Shown: positions 44,889 to 55,267, counted from the first letter of the stretch. The stretch is DNA of 64,000 nucleotides from Sabellastarte sp. h YS-2021 (GCA_964017235.1 OZ024930.1:28710614-28774613); one strand, 5' to 3'. Translations and numbers: made by a program. Notes: generated by a model from the sequence alone, not told the origin.

Positions 44889-46157
44889 CTATTGTGTCCT
44901 TGGTGCCCCCCCCCCACCCCTATGTTTATTTACACACTTGGATTCTGGATGACCTAGGTTCCTTCCTGACTTGACACAATGACTGCACACATGCTTGTAA
45001 TTCCCGTGGCTACCCTCATTCGAACACAAACCTTCATTATAAAATTTACATACTTTCTTATTTTGTTGTTGATAACTCATTGTAGCAGCGTTGGCCATGG
45101 CAATTTGAGACGAGGAAATCCTATTGAGTGCCCACTGAGTAGTATCTTGCCATGATAAAGTGCCCTGTTCCACCTGATGCATAGATTGGGCGTACGCTGT
45201 TCTAACTGCCTGCCATGGTAGGGATGTGGCGTCCTTTAGTACTTGAATTGTCTGTAACATCGCTTGTTTTACTAAAACAGGGTCCTGAATTAGATATATA
45301 TTAGAAAGCTGCCCTGCAGCCCACTCTGAGACCGACAATTCGTCGTACAGAACTCTCTTTTTGCCAGTAACACTGGCTAGTCCCTCATTGGGCCATCTGA
45401 ACTGAGGGAGAAGTGTAACTGTATCTGTGTTATTGAATCTGCCTGACTTCCTTTGAGTGCCCTTACCTTGGGTAGCCTCCATCTTCGCCTGGTTCTCATA
45501 TGACGCAAGGACCTGGTTCACAGACTGGGAAATCTCTTGATTCTGCCTCAGGGCACTCAGACTGGGTATAACCGCATCAGTATTGAATTGGGCTTGTGTG
45601 GGCGCGACCTCAGGCTGCCATAAGCCCTGGTGTGGTGGTTGTGGAACCACTGAAGTAGCCGAAAATAAAGCATCCAAGGGTTTGGTCGTCAAAGCATTGA
45701 AGTTGGGTCTGCTGGCCACTGCATTAATTGTGTTACTGCCCTCTATCTGGAACTGCGGCTGTGGGACGGAATGTGGCGGAATCGCTGCCCCTGAAGGAAG
45801 TGCAGAACGAGTCCTCGCATTGTGAGGGGTTGAAGCAGCGGATCTATTTGTCTCTAAGTCACTGATACGTTTGGTGAGGGCCTGATTCGACTGGTCAAGA
45901 CGCTCCAGATATGCCAGTATAGCATCGGATTTGTCCCTAGGAGGTTGTCCGCCTGCAGGTGAGGTTGAAGATGGCCCAGCATCGACAGAAAAGCCACTGT
46001 TTAGGACGGCAGAACAAGGAAGTTGGCCGTCAAGAACAGAAGTACTCACGGAATCCCCCAATGCCTGAGAGATAGACCCGTCCAAATCTGTAGTTTTCTT
46101 ACTGCCCTTCTTCGATCCTTTCTTGGGTGCTGGTGTTTTCTTGGCTTTACGTGGCAT
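44889..46157 (-). CDS. Element B gag part
   Basis: 422-codon frame starting with ATG. The N-terminus is Lys-rich (MPRKAKKTPAPKKGSKKGSK), unlike the CxxC-H-C module of A, C and D. A Ser/Pro/Thr-rich middle follows, with a short predicted coiled coil near ILAYLERLDQSNQALTKRI. The gag core is LSVSEWAAGQLSNIY ... LKDATSLPWQAVRTAYAQ ... SW. The C-terminus has a Cys/His cluster (CKFYNEGLC ... HVCSHC ... HPESKC) of nucleocapsid type. Likely role: particle formation and RNA binding. Confidence 0.85.
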   Translation of the reverse strand: MPRKAKKTPAPKKGSKKGSKKTTDLDGSISQALGDSVSTSVLDGQLPCSAVLNSGFSVDAGPSSTSPAGGQPPRDKSDAILAYLERLDQSNQALTKRISDLETNRSAASTPHNARTRSALPSGAAIPPHSVPQPQFQIEGSNTINAVASRPNFNALTTKPLDALFSATSVVPQPPHQGLWQPEVAPTQAQFNTDAVIPSLSALRQNQEISQSVNQVLASYENQAKMEATQGKGTQRKSGRFNNTDTVTLLPQFRWPNEGLASVTGKKRVLYDELSVSEWAAGQLSNIYLIQDPVLVKQAMLQTIQVLKDATSLPWQAVRTAYAQSMHQVEQGTLSWQDTTQWALNRISSSQIAMANAATMSYQQQNKKVCKFYNEGLCSNEGSHGNYKHVCSHCVKSGRNLGHPESKCVNKHRGGGGAPRTQ

Positions 46158-46189
46158 TATAAAGTTATAACACTAAAACTCTTAAAAGA

Positions 46190-46411
46190 AATTGTTAAAT
46201 TTTATTTACAGTAGATGTGCACAGGTCGATCACATAATCAAATATGGAGGTTCCCTCCAAAATAAGAAGGAGGTTATGTGGTTATATAACCATGTAAGGC
46301 TATTGGTGGATTGGGTGTCAGGTCATTAGGTGAAAAGGTCGGATTACCAAGAATACCTAGAGTTTAAGGTAGCAACTGCCCCACCAGGCTCCTCCATAGC
46401 CGTGCTATTCA
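46190..46411 (-). repeat. Element B repeat A1 (5' end)
   Basis: Direct partner of 40796-41017. Homology ends at ...GCTATTCA on the plus strand, giving the element edge at 46411. The gag ATG lies about 30 bases inside. Confidence 0.9.
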
Positions 46412-46928
46412 AAGTGGAAAAAAATATTAGTGCTTGATAATTCATGGAAGCTTCATCTGCAACCCACTCACATGTATCCAAACAAATCCTGATATTGACA
46501 CATAACAATAAAATCATAAGACAGCATATCCCTAGAATACTAGCACTCTCTGTCAGAAATGAAAGACTGATTCCTATCGCACAAGCTGTTAGAGCAAAAG
46601 GTCAGGAAACTCCATTTCTGTTGACGCCTTTTTTTAGGTATGTAAAAATGGTACTTTGTAAGCCTCCTTGATGGTTTTTATTACACATATAAGGCATCTA
46701 TAATGAAGTAAATGTATATGCTTTCCCAATCATTCGGGTTTATCTTCACATAAAAAGGTGCCAGCCTTGAGTCATAAAATCTGACATAACAAGAGCTTCA
46801 CTTTGGGGAAAATGTGGAAATTAGTCAATTATGTTTGCTCTTGTTACGATATGGATGATTACATCAAGATATAATGAATGTAAAAACAGTTCAGAAAAAA
46901 GTAAGATCACAGTGCATGGCTTAGTAAA
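46412..46928. other. No gene recognised
   Basis: Flank of element B. Short frames only. Confidence 0.4.
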
Positions 46929-46976
46929 GTTCACATAAAACAATACATCCTTATTATATAACAATAATATATTAAG

Positions 46977-47564
46977 TGGGGCCCTTCCTTTCATTATTAT
47001 ATCACATTTCTGTCATAATCCTACATGTTTTATACTATATTATGACCTCCTCACCTGGTGGGACCGCTCCACTTCTTAACTCAAGGTTCATGATCTGCTT
47101 GGGTGACCTTGACCTTTGACCTTAAGTCACATCTGTTTGTCATTGATCAAGGTATTGTTTTCACCCCTTAGGTTCTAAGCATAAGTAAATACCAGTTCAC
47201 GGGTTACCTGACCTTTGACCTTGATTCACCTGGGTCTTGACCTCTGGGTATTGTTTTCACCTTTCGCCTTGCTTTATAAATTTATACTTCATTTATGTTA
47301 GCAAGTAGATATGACCTCAGGTAGTACTTCATAATTTGACCTTCAGGTCAACCCCAGTTACATTGGGGTCATGGGGGGGTGTCTCCAGATCTGTATTGAT
47401 CCTATTATAATGTCAATTTTAATACCCATTTATTAACATACATTATGTACTCTTTCATGTCTTCTGTGTTGTATGTCTTTAAAAGTATTTTTAATAGTAA
47501 CATTTATTGTATAATAAAAATATATAACCCCAGTGCGTCTTTCTTGGGGATGGGGACAGGGACT
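46977..47564 (+). mobile_element. Solo terminal repeat-like piece of an element A relative, flanked by 48-bp direct repeats
   Basis: The right end CTTGGGGATGGGGACAGGGACT resembles the outer end of element A's B repeat (CTTGGGGGTTGGGGACT on its coding strand). Like that repeat it has TGACCT hexamers mid-way and ATAAAAATATATA near the end. No coding frame. Identical 48-base stretches (one mismatch) flank it at 46929-46976 and 47565-47612, starting GTTCACATAAAACAATACAT. I infer a solo B-type repeat; the long flanking duplication is unexplained. Confidence 0.5.
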
Positions 47565-47612
47565 GTTCACATAAAACAATACATCCTTATTACATAACAA
47601 TAATATATTAAG

Positions 47613-48029
47613 ACTAATAAATACCAGCTATATTCTTCTACGCTATTGCTTCCAATTTATGGCTGTTATCTACTTAGAATGACACAAATTCTAGACTTTT
47701 TCATTTTCTTTATGGTAACTGAACAAAAGAACTACTGGATAGTATTATCCTTGAATATGATGAGTTAATCTCCTAGCAACGAAATTACTTTGGAGATCTT
47801 GTGTCTACACAAATTTTTGAAGTCTGGGTCTGTCTTAAATTGTCTTAGCTCATATTTATAGAGAGATATAATGCGAGTAAATTAAATCACACAGGGACTG
47901 GGAATTTGTTTATTTTAAGACCTTATAACTGTGCTCACCGAGGCTAGTTGGATCAAAGATCTAGGTAAAGTTCAAAATGTCACCAGGATGAATGAAAGCT
48001 GTGTACAATATAAACTCCCAAATACAAGT
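47613..48029. other. No gene recognised
   Basis: Between two solo repeat-like pieces. No signal. Confidence 0.4.
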
Positions 48030-48520
48030 TTAAGCATTTTATTTACATGCTAGTATAAAATCGTAAAATTCAAAGAACAGTATTTAAAAAATGTGAAAAA
48101 TACCTACAGTGTTTGAAATCCCAAACAACATAATAATAAATCACGTACAAAGAATAAAACTATTAAAATAATGTATACGTTTCACAGGTTGTTAGATCAT
48201 ACAATTTATATGTTTCACAAGAGGGTATGCAGTGAATTCTAACAAAGTTGCACAGTCTCTTAGTTTAGATGTGATTCAGTACAGTAAGGTTTTGTGTGAC
48301 ACCTCAAGGTCAGGTAATGTGAAAGCAAGTATAAAAACACAATCTGCCCTAGCATATGGTCAGAGTTGTGTCACGACTGAGAGGGGAGCCAGGTTCAGCC
48401 TGGTAAAGCCTTTTCCTAATTTTTGCAAGCCTATATCAACCCGTGGGGAGAATTCCCGGGCACTGGGACAAGTGCAGGGGGACAGGACTAAGAAGGGTAA
48501 CTGATGCACTAGATTACATT
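48030..48520 (-). mobile_element. Diverged 3' end (B repeat and spacer) of an element B relative
   Basis: AGCATTTTATTTACATGCTAGT near 48033 resembles CAATTTTATTTACATATTAGT in element B's B repeat. Further right, GAGAGGGGAGCCAGGTTCAG, CCTATATCAACCCGTGGGGA and CACTGGGACAAGTGCAGG parallel the element B spacer in the same order. No coding part remains. Old solo end. Confidence 0.4.
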
Positions 48521-48529
48521 CTTACGTTG

Positions 48530-49532
48530 CCAGTTTAAAGGAACACTGGATGTCACAAGACCCAATTATAACCACTTCAGTGTGGATTCAAAACTAAAGT
48601 TGTCGAAAGTAAGCGAACGAAGGTATATGTGAAGCTACTATATCCTGCCATATTTGCAAGTATCATTTAGCCATTCTCTAGTGCTAGATAAAATCGCCAT
48701 TATAGCTACATTATCCTGATATAAATATAACATATGGTGTTTTTTGACAGATAATGTGTTACATAAATACCATTTTCTGATAATGTAAGAGTCGTTTAGA
48801 AAATAAGATGGATTTATTCAATCAGTGGATGATGCAAATGAAACAATACAAAAGACAATCATCCCAGAAGCTGATGTCTCCTCAGAAGTAATTACTTAAA
48901 AATCCATAATATCCTGTTATTATTCTTGGGAATATGTTTTTGGTAAATGGGAAACTCTATTTATGAAATAATCATTTCAGGGTCATATTTTCCTTGCAAG
49001 TGATATTTTTTCAGCTTCAGCAACTGGTGTAAAAATCTTGTATAAACAATGGTTCAGAAATCTTTTTCAAAGAAACTCTAAACTCCATAATAAAAGCAAC
49101 TTTTCTGTCCAAATGAAAGTCTATGGGGTCAAGTGGTATTCAATTAAGTTGGTTTAATCATAACATGCAGAAAATCTACTTGATCCTTTCTACATAAACG
49201 CATAAATTTCACCATTCAAACTCCCCGAGAATGCTCCTGTCGGAAATATAGTATGATCAGGTGAATATATTCCTAATCTTGTCACCATCAAACTCTGCAA
49301 ACATGGAAGATTATCATCCTTGGAGGCTCCAGTAGTGCCATCAACTTGAGAAAATCCAATGTGGCACAGACCTGAGAAAATGCAGTTTTTGATCCAGATG
49401 TTATCCATCCAGATATTCTATACTGATTCATTGTATCGCATAAAAAGGTGTATTAATCTTCATTTAGTTCTGATTCAGTTGTGATTTCCCACGTGTTGGA
49501 CCAGTTAGCTGTGCTGGTTTATCCCATTCAAC
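48530..49532. other. No gene recognised
   Basis: AT-rich DNA. A 72-codon minus frame at 49190-49408 has no known domain. Confidence 0.4.
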
Positions 49533-49549
49533 TGTATGCATTCAGAAAA

Positions 49550-49778
49550 GGGCCATGGTGGCAGAGTGGTAACACTCTTGCCTCCCACCTCTGAGATCAG
49601 GGTTTGGTTCCCGGCCCTACCTCAAGTGGGAAAGCTGGTAGTTGTTTGCCGTTGGTCAGCAGTTTATAGTACAGAACCTTGACCAACTGTATGTACTGGT
49701 TTCCTCTGCCCTTCTAACTACCCGTTGTGATATAACCTGTACAGTGTTGAAAGTGATGCAAAACCCCAAATAATTAAA
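49550..49778 (+). repeat. Complete tRNA-derived SINE with target duplication
   Basis: Head GGCCATGGTGGCAGAGTGGTAAC carries the A-box. GGTTTGGTTCCC at about 49610 is the B-box. A tRNA-unrelated body follows (GACCAACTGTATGTACTGGTT, CTACCCGTTGTGATATAACC) and the element ends AACCCCAAATAATTAA. A 17-base direct repeat, TGTATGCATTCAGAAAA, flanks it at 49533-49549 and 49779-49795, as expected of LINE-driven target-primed insertion. It is the best copy of the family also seen at 866 and 14566. The duplication is perfect, so the insertion is fairly recent. Confidence 0.9.
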
Positions 49779-49795
49779 TGTATGCATTCAGAAAA

Positions 49796-50487
49796 AAATA
49801 TGTTGATTTAACAAAGGGTCTCACACTTAGGCTACGCTCTTGCTTAAATCTGAGTGTTTGATCTCAGCTGAATTTTGGGATTAAAACTATTTCGCCAAAG
49901 CCAAATCAACTGGAACTGGTTTCAGGCAAAAGTTTCAACTACAACTTAGGTAAATTTTGTCAATTCATTTGTTTTAATGCATGTACTTTGGACCATATAT
50001 GGTTTAAAATTATAAACATCGTCATACACAATTGAAAGAATAGGCTCTTGACACTCTGGACTCGAGGAGTGGTACGTTCAGATCTATGTCTCTAATTGAA
50101 TCTCTTTGGCAAATCACTTGCGATTAAGTATGCTGTCTCAGCAAAATAATGTCAAAGCCAAGATTCCCACATTTGCGTCTGAGACCAGGCTTAAGCCTTG
50201 TCATGGACTTACCCAACAATCTGTTTGTCTAGAGATTTGTGAAAGGTCCACTAATTTGGTTAACGTAATTAACTTCATTGTTGCCTTTTATTTGGTCTCC
50301 CCTAGAACTGGTTAATAAAGGACATCATTTAGTACAATTTCGCTTGTCACTATGTCAGGTGAACCTAGCTCTGACTGACAATCAACAATTCTTCAGGCAA
50401 TTTATGTAACGATGAAAAGCAGGCCACAGTGAACAGCATGTTCCTGCACTTTTCTGCTTACTATTTTGTTTACCTTATTCAAACGTA
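49796..50487. other. No gene recognised
   Basis: No domain or repeat seen. Confidence 0.4.
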
Positions 50488-50920
50488 GACGCACAGTCCC
50501 CAACACCCCCAGAAGTCCCCATATAAACACAAGGGTGCGGAAATTATTTTTATTATATATATACATTCATCATACTTTTACAAGCTGTGTATATTTTTAA
50601 TAATACATACTATAAATCTATATTTATTTACAGTCCAGTATTTTGTATATATATAATCATACAACACAGAGAGATGCTGAAGGTCATCTAACCCCAGAAA
50701 GGTCAAGTTCACTGTCGTGCTAGGACCCCCCAGGATGACCCACACACAAAGTAAGTTGCCATGGTTACCCAATGATAGAGGGGACCATAACCTAGGTCCC
50801 ATGGGAAACACCTTAGCCCCCCCCCCCCCTCCATTTGGGTCAAGGTGTGTCACTGTATAAGTTATGTGGTCCAAGGGAGGGTGTGAGCACAAAAAAGAAA
50901 CATCCATTCAACCAGAGAAG
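50488..50920 (-). mobile_element. Solo terminal-repeat-like piece, element A type
   Basis: It starts CACAGTCCCCAACACCCCCAG, close to the CAGTCCCCAACCCCCAAGAC edge of element A's B2 on the same strand, and is followed by TTATTATATATATA as there. A C-run lies at 50817-50829. No coding frame. Probably a solo 3' repeat in minus orientation; its right edge is uncertain. Confidence 0.4.
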
Positions 50921-51733
50921 TGTGAATGCCCAAATATTATTATTCCAGAAAATGACTTGACATTTTGCTGTTTACTTGATCTCTTCTCTAATTTATTCAT
51001 CAAGAACATAATTTGGTACATTTTTTGACAGGATGGCAGTTGTACTTGTCTCGGATAAAAACACACGGATAATTGCAATGCGTAAGGTAATTATACCCTA
51101 AGAAAGTTCATTTGTATGAGAGACTAAGCATTCTAAGCAGCTTAACATTCATTGTACTTCTTCAGCTCAGTCAATGTTAAAATATTTTGTAGGATCTATT
51201 GATGTATTAATTAAATACCTTGATTTTTAACTCAACCATAATTGATAACTTTACAGGATCTGATTAATACGAATAATACGGTCTGATTAACTCTCTATGT
51301 TTCATGTAGAACTAAAAATAAAAATAATCTTTGTGACACCATACATTTAGATAACTATAGAATATGGTCCAAACGTAAAGGTGATTTTGCAATTAATTAA
51401 TCAAAGAAACAATACAGTTTCATTAAATGCAGAAAATGGGCTGATATTCACTAACATTCTTATTCTTAGAATGAGAAAAGTTTCTTATCTAAGAATTTTC
51501 TTATTCTTCTAAAAACTTGTATGCACAAAGCAATTCTTAGTTAAGAATTGTTTCTAAGACAAGATTTTTTTTACTTCAGAATAATAAACAGAAACATGTG
51601 CATTCATATAGTGCATGATCAAACATGTGATTTTTTTTCACCTTTATTGCTTGCAATGGAGTGAGAATCAGTTGCCAAGATACAAACCCAAGACCCGTAC
51701 CTAGTGAAGCCAGTAAAAGTTGAAGTGAGAATT
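50921..51733. other. Flank of element C with a MITE-like end
   Basis: GGGCTGATATTCACTAACATTC (51440) followed by TTCTTATTCTTAG resembles the TIR style ...ATTCACGAAC... of the MITE at 34236. AATTCTTAGTTAAGAATT at 51530-51547 is a perfect palindrome. No partner end was found. No gene. Confidence 0.3.
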
Positions 51734-51930
51734 GTTGTTAATGCATGCAGAACGTATCAGTCTGACAGGGTTTGAAGTGTCATTTATGTTCAAGTAATTC
51801 TTGTCAAAGCATTGGTGTCAATATCAATCTGACACCTCATGAATCCTGCTTTCCCGCCAATTCTTCCAACCCCCAAGCTTTCCAGCTCCACCTCTTCATT
51901 CTTACATTTGTTGTGGACGGGTTAAAAGCA
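51734..51930 (+). repeat. Element C repeat A1 (5' end)
   Basis: 197-base direct partner of 56423-56619. It is followed by a short AATTGTGGAATTTAMA duplication and the gag start. Confidence 0.92.
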
Positions 51931-52006
51931 ATTGTGGAATTTAAAAGCAATTGTGGAATTTACATAAGGACTAATTTTATAAGAAATTTTAGTGTTTTAG
52001 TGTATC

Positions 52007-53233
52007 ATGGCATCTCAAAATCTGGCTTACTGTTCCAAGTGTGATAAAAAACATTCTCGACCTGTAGGGAATAGATGTAAACGCTTGTTCAATCTCAGTG
52101 CTCCAGCTATGTCAGCTGATCAAGAGGACTCTGTGAATGCAACACACCGCTCAGTACAGCAAATGGACAGAGGAAACAAGGCTTCGCGCTCAGATCAGAT
52201 CCTTGGGGATGGGGCCCACCCCGGGCCCACGAATAACTTGGACACTAAGTTGGATTTAATTTTACGAAAAATGCAGGACCTAGAGGACAAAAATGAGCAG
52301 CTAGAGAAGAAAATTAACCAGCAAGACCCCATAGTGTCAGCGTCACAGTTCGTGCACAGCTCCCCAGTAGCAGAGGGTAAGCTGTCTAGGAAGGCAGGGC
52401 GTCAACGCATCAGAAGGGCGACGCATCAGTCTGTTGCTGACTCATCAAACGAGGAGGACTCCAGGTTCACCTCGAAACCATCAGATTCACATCTATCTGA
52501 CATATCAGACACTGAATTGTCAGATGCTCAGCCCTCCATGCAGTTTTTGAAGCAAGATGACGCCACACAGAGGAAAGTACAGAGGCAACTGTTGAAGCTA
52601 CAGGGGCAGGCAAGATCTTCTCACCACAAACCAGGTAAAAAGTTAAAGTCGGGCTTGCACAGGGCTGGGGACAACTCAGTAAAACTGGAGATCCCCTGGC
52701 CCCACCATCATTGCTTCCCTGGTGCGGGGGGAAACCTCCCAGAATACAAGGACCTCTCCCCCATCCAGTTCCTTATTGGGTTTATGGGATGCATCCAGGA
52801 GGAGCACAGTAACACTGTCCGGAACAATATGCTCGAATATGGTCGCCATCTGTTACAGGATGCTCTTGAAACCAACTGGTTGACAGCTCGCCACGCGCAT
52901 ATGGTCCTACTACAGGACATGGAGCGAGGGAAAGTTACATGGAGGCGTCCGGATATGGTCGAGAAAATCCGGATCCGGAATACAGCTCGTGTCATCCCTG
53001 CAAAGTCGAATCCCACCAACACCAGGGACAATAAAGGTGCAGCAAAAGATAAGATTTGTGAGGACTTCAACAAGAACGACTGTAAATTTTCATCTGATCA
53101 CGTGGTAGGGGGCCAAATTTGGAAGCATGCATGTTCCTACTGTTTTAAGGAAGTGGGACGTTACTTTTATCATAAAACTCAGGATTGCTTGAGGCGTAGG
53201 ACTGGGGACCAAGGAAAGGACAAGGTCAAGTGA
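52007..53233 (+). CDS. Element C gag part
   Basis: 408-codon frame from ATG. The N-terminal module CSKCDKKHSRPVGNRC (CxxC-x3-H-x2-P-x-G-x2-C) is a likely small zinc site. A coiled-coil stretch (LDLILRKMQDLEDKNEQLEK, about residues 82-105) and a Ser/Asp-rich part follow. The core is LSPIQFLIGFMGCIQEE ... LLQDALETNWLTARHAHMVL (about 245-295). The C-terminal Cys/His cluster is CEDFNKNDC ... HACSYC ... C. Likely role: particle subunit and RNA binding. The core aligns with the gag of A, B and D. Confidence 0.88.
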   Translation: MASQNLAYCSKCDKKHSRPVGNRCKRLFNLSAPAMSADQEDSVNATHRSVQQMDRGNKASRSDQILGDGAHPGPTNNLDTKLDLILRKMQDLEDKNEQLEKKINQQDPIVSASQFVHSSPVAEGKLSRKAGRQRIRRATHQSVADSSNEEDSRFTSKPSDSHLSDISDTELSDAQPSMQFLKQDDATQRKVQRQLLKLQGQARSSHHKPGKKLKSGLHRAGDNSVKLEIPWPHHHCFPGAGGNLPEYKDLSPIQFLIGFMGCIQEEHSNTVRNNMLEYGRHLLQDALETNWLTARHAHMVLLQDMERGKVTWRRPDMVEKIRIRNTARVIPAKSNPTNTRDNKGAAKDKICEDFNKNDCKFSSDHVVGGQIWKHACSYCFKEVGRYFYHKTQDCLRRRTGDQGKDKVK

Positions 53234-53380
53234 ACTTTAAGTACTGTAAGAAAAATTAATACCAATAGACTAGTAAATTCTAATTCTCATCAGGCCACTG
53301 CCAGTGGTTCTGACCTTGTACATAATTTTCTGTCAAAAATCACATTAAATGTAACCAGTGGGTATGCAATTGTTAAAAAG

Positions 53381-55267
53381 TTGTCATCTGATGCAAATAT
53401 TTGTTCTTTGGACGTGCCAAAGGTGTCAAGTCATGATAAAGGGCATTTGGAAACCCAGTTTATGGATAAACTATGTAATTGTTCGACCAACGGTGTCAAT
53501 TGGTGTTTCATTCATAATACTGTCAAAGGTGTCATGGATTTTAACAATGGTGTGAATGCACAGTTCGGTTTCATTAGCCAAGCATCGATTCCTGTTCCAT
53601 TGTTCAAGCCTCCTGTAAATCTAAATAGAAACAATTTGTTGTCATGGGCATGTGACGCCCACTTATTGGTGGCAGCCACTGGCTGCCCTAATTATAAAGT
53701 GGCTAGAGTAAAGGTACCCACTGATTTGAATATCGACAATTGGAGGGCTTTGTGTGTAAACTATCATGATAAACTATTGTTAGAATATTTGGAATACGAG
53801 TTTCCACTTTGTGTAAATAGAGATGCATTCGTATTTAATGAACATATTGTAAACCACCCTTCTGCTGTCCAGTTCCCTGATGATATTGATACGTATTTTG
53901 ACAAAGAACTTCAGAATAGGGCCATTGTAGGCCCTTGTCAGGACTTCCCTTTTCAAGTCCATTATTCCCCAATTCTGTCAAGACCAAAACCTGATGACAC
54001 TAGACGTGTTATTGTTAATCTTAGTCACCCTTGGGGTCGGGCTGTTAATGATCATATCTCAAATGAAGTTTATGATGATGTACCGTACATCTTGAAATAT
54101 CCATCTGTTGAGGATATAGTTGACGCTGTTGATCATTTGGGGGGTGATGTTATGTTGTCGAAAATTGACGTATCAAGGGCGTTCCGTAACTTGCGCGTCG
54201 ACCCTTTAGACTATGACTTGTTAGGTCTCAAGTGGAGAGGAAACTCGTATCTGGACGTTAGCGTTCCCATGGGGATGCGTACGGGCAGTGCTCTGTGCCA
54301 GCGTACGACAGACGTCATTCGGTACGTCATGGCGTCAAAGGGCATCATAGTTCGGAACTATATAGATGACGTCATAGCGATTCATCCGCGTCACCAGGCT
54401 GACCAAGAATTCGACACCTTGTATTCTTTATTCGAGTTTCTTGGGGTTCCAATAAACCCCAAGAAGGTTGTCCCCCCCACTAGGGTTTTAACTTGTATGG
54501 GTATCTGTGTAGATGTTGACGCACGTCAACTTACTATTCCACATGAAAAAATACTGGAAATTGTTGACACTTGTAGATTGTTTTTAACTAGATCATATGT
54601 CACTAAGAGACAATTGCAAAGTCTATTGGGAAGGCTATTGTATATCCACCGCTGTGTGCATGCTGCAAGAATTTTTGTGAATAGATTACTGAACAATCTT
54701 AGAAAAGCTACTGGACGTATTGTTCTTAATGATGAAATGAAGCAGGATCTCTCTTGGTTTGTCCAATTTTTGACTAAGGCCAATGGCAGGGTCATGTTCA
54801 ATGACGCCAGAAATAAGCTTGACGTGTTTGTTGACGCGTCCCTCTCTGGCATGGGTTTGTACTGGGATAATAACGTCTATGCTGTTTCAAGGCATGTCTT
54901 GGCCACCCAAGGTCTCAGTATCACCCAGCTGGAATTTTTAAATGTATTGATAGCCATTAGAACCTTTGCCAAGAATTGGACGGGTCAGTGCATACGGTTA
55001 CATGTTGACAACAAGGCTGTAGTATATGCACTGCAAAATGCCAGAATTAGAGACAGTTACATGCAGCAAGTAGCCAGATCCATCTGGCTACTTTTAGCTA
55101 CTTATGACATAAAAGTAGAATGTACTCACATTCCAGGTAAAGACAATGTTAAGGCGGACATTTTGTCCAGAGTTTTTGAAAGGGGTATCATTAATGATCA
55201 GTTGTTTCACCATTGCACTTGGTGGCCTGTCAATGGTTGCCACTTCTACCCAAATGTGTTTATTTAA
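53381..55267 (+). CDS. Element C RT/RNase H part
   Basis: 628-codon open frame with no ATG at its start (first frame codon TTG). A short N-terminus of about 90 residues leads to GCPNYKVARVKVP. RT shows ILSRPKPDDTRRVIVNLSHP, KIDVSRAFRNLRVDP, then the catalytic YIDDVIA (about residue 327). The connection has QLQSLLGRLLYIHRCV. RNase H shows VDASLSGMGLYW (about 482), QLEFLNVLIAIRTF, HVDNKAVVYAL (about 541) and HIPGKDNVKADILSR (about 582). It is about 200 residues shorter than the B and D counterparts, all in the N-terminal extension. Confidence 0.92.
   Translation: MSSDANICSLDVPKVSSHDKGHLETQFMDKLCNCSTNGVNWCFIHNTVKGVMDFNNGVNAQFGFISQASIPVPLFKPPVNLNRNNLLSWACDAHLLVAATGCPNYKVARVKVPTDLNIDNWRALCVNYHDKLLLEYLEYEFPLCVNRDAFVFNEHIVNHPSAVQFPDDIDTYFDKELQNRAIVGPCQDFPFQVHYSPILSRPKPDDTRRVIVNLSHPWGRAVNDHISNEVYDDVPYILKYPSVEDIVDAVDHLGGDVMLSKIDVSRAFRNLRVDPLDYDLLGLKWRGNSYLDVSVPMGMRTGSALCQRTTDVIRYVMASKGIIVRNYIDDVIAIHPRHQADQEFDTLYSLFEFLGVPINPKKVVPPTRVLTCMGICVDVDARQLTIPHEKILEIVDTCRLFLTRSYVTKRQLQSLLGRLLYIHRCVHAARIFVNRLLNNLRKATGRIVLNDEMKQDLSWFVQFLTKANGRVMFNDARNKLDVFVDASLSGMGLYWDNNVYAVSRHVLATQGLSITQLEFLNVLIAIRTFAKNWTGQCIRLHVDNKAVVYALQNARIRDSYMQQVARSIWLLLATYDIKVECTHIPGKDNVKADILSRVFERGIINDQLFHHCTWWPVNGCHFYPNVFI

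Larger units (their letters stand above)
40035..46411 (-). mobile_element. Element B: DIRS-order YR retrotransposon with split direct repeats, looks whole
   Basis: Minus-strand order is A1 (46411-46190), gag (46157-44889), RT/RNase H (44713-42200), YR (42248-41214), B1 (41207-41018), A2 (41017-40796), spacer (40795-40225), B2 (40224-40035). A1/A2 (222 bases) and B1/B2 (190 bases) appear identical by eye, so insertion is recent. The three reading frames are all open. B1 and A2 abut exactly at 41017/41018, as expected for a junction produced via a circular intermediate. No target duplication is seen at the outer ends, consistent with YR integration. No methyltransferase or hydrolase domain was recognised. 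Confidence 0.9.
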
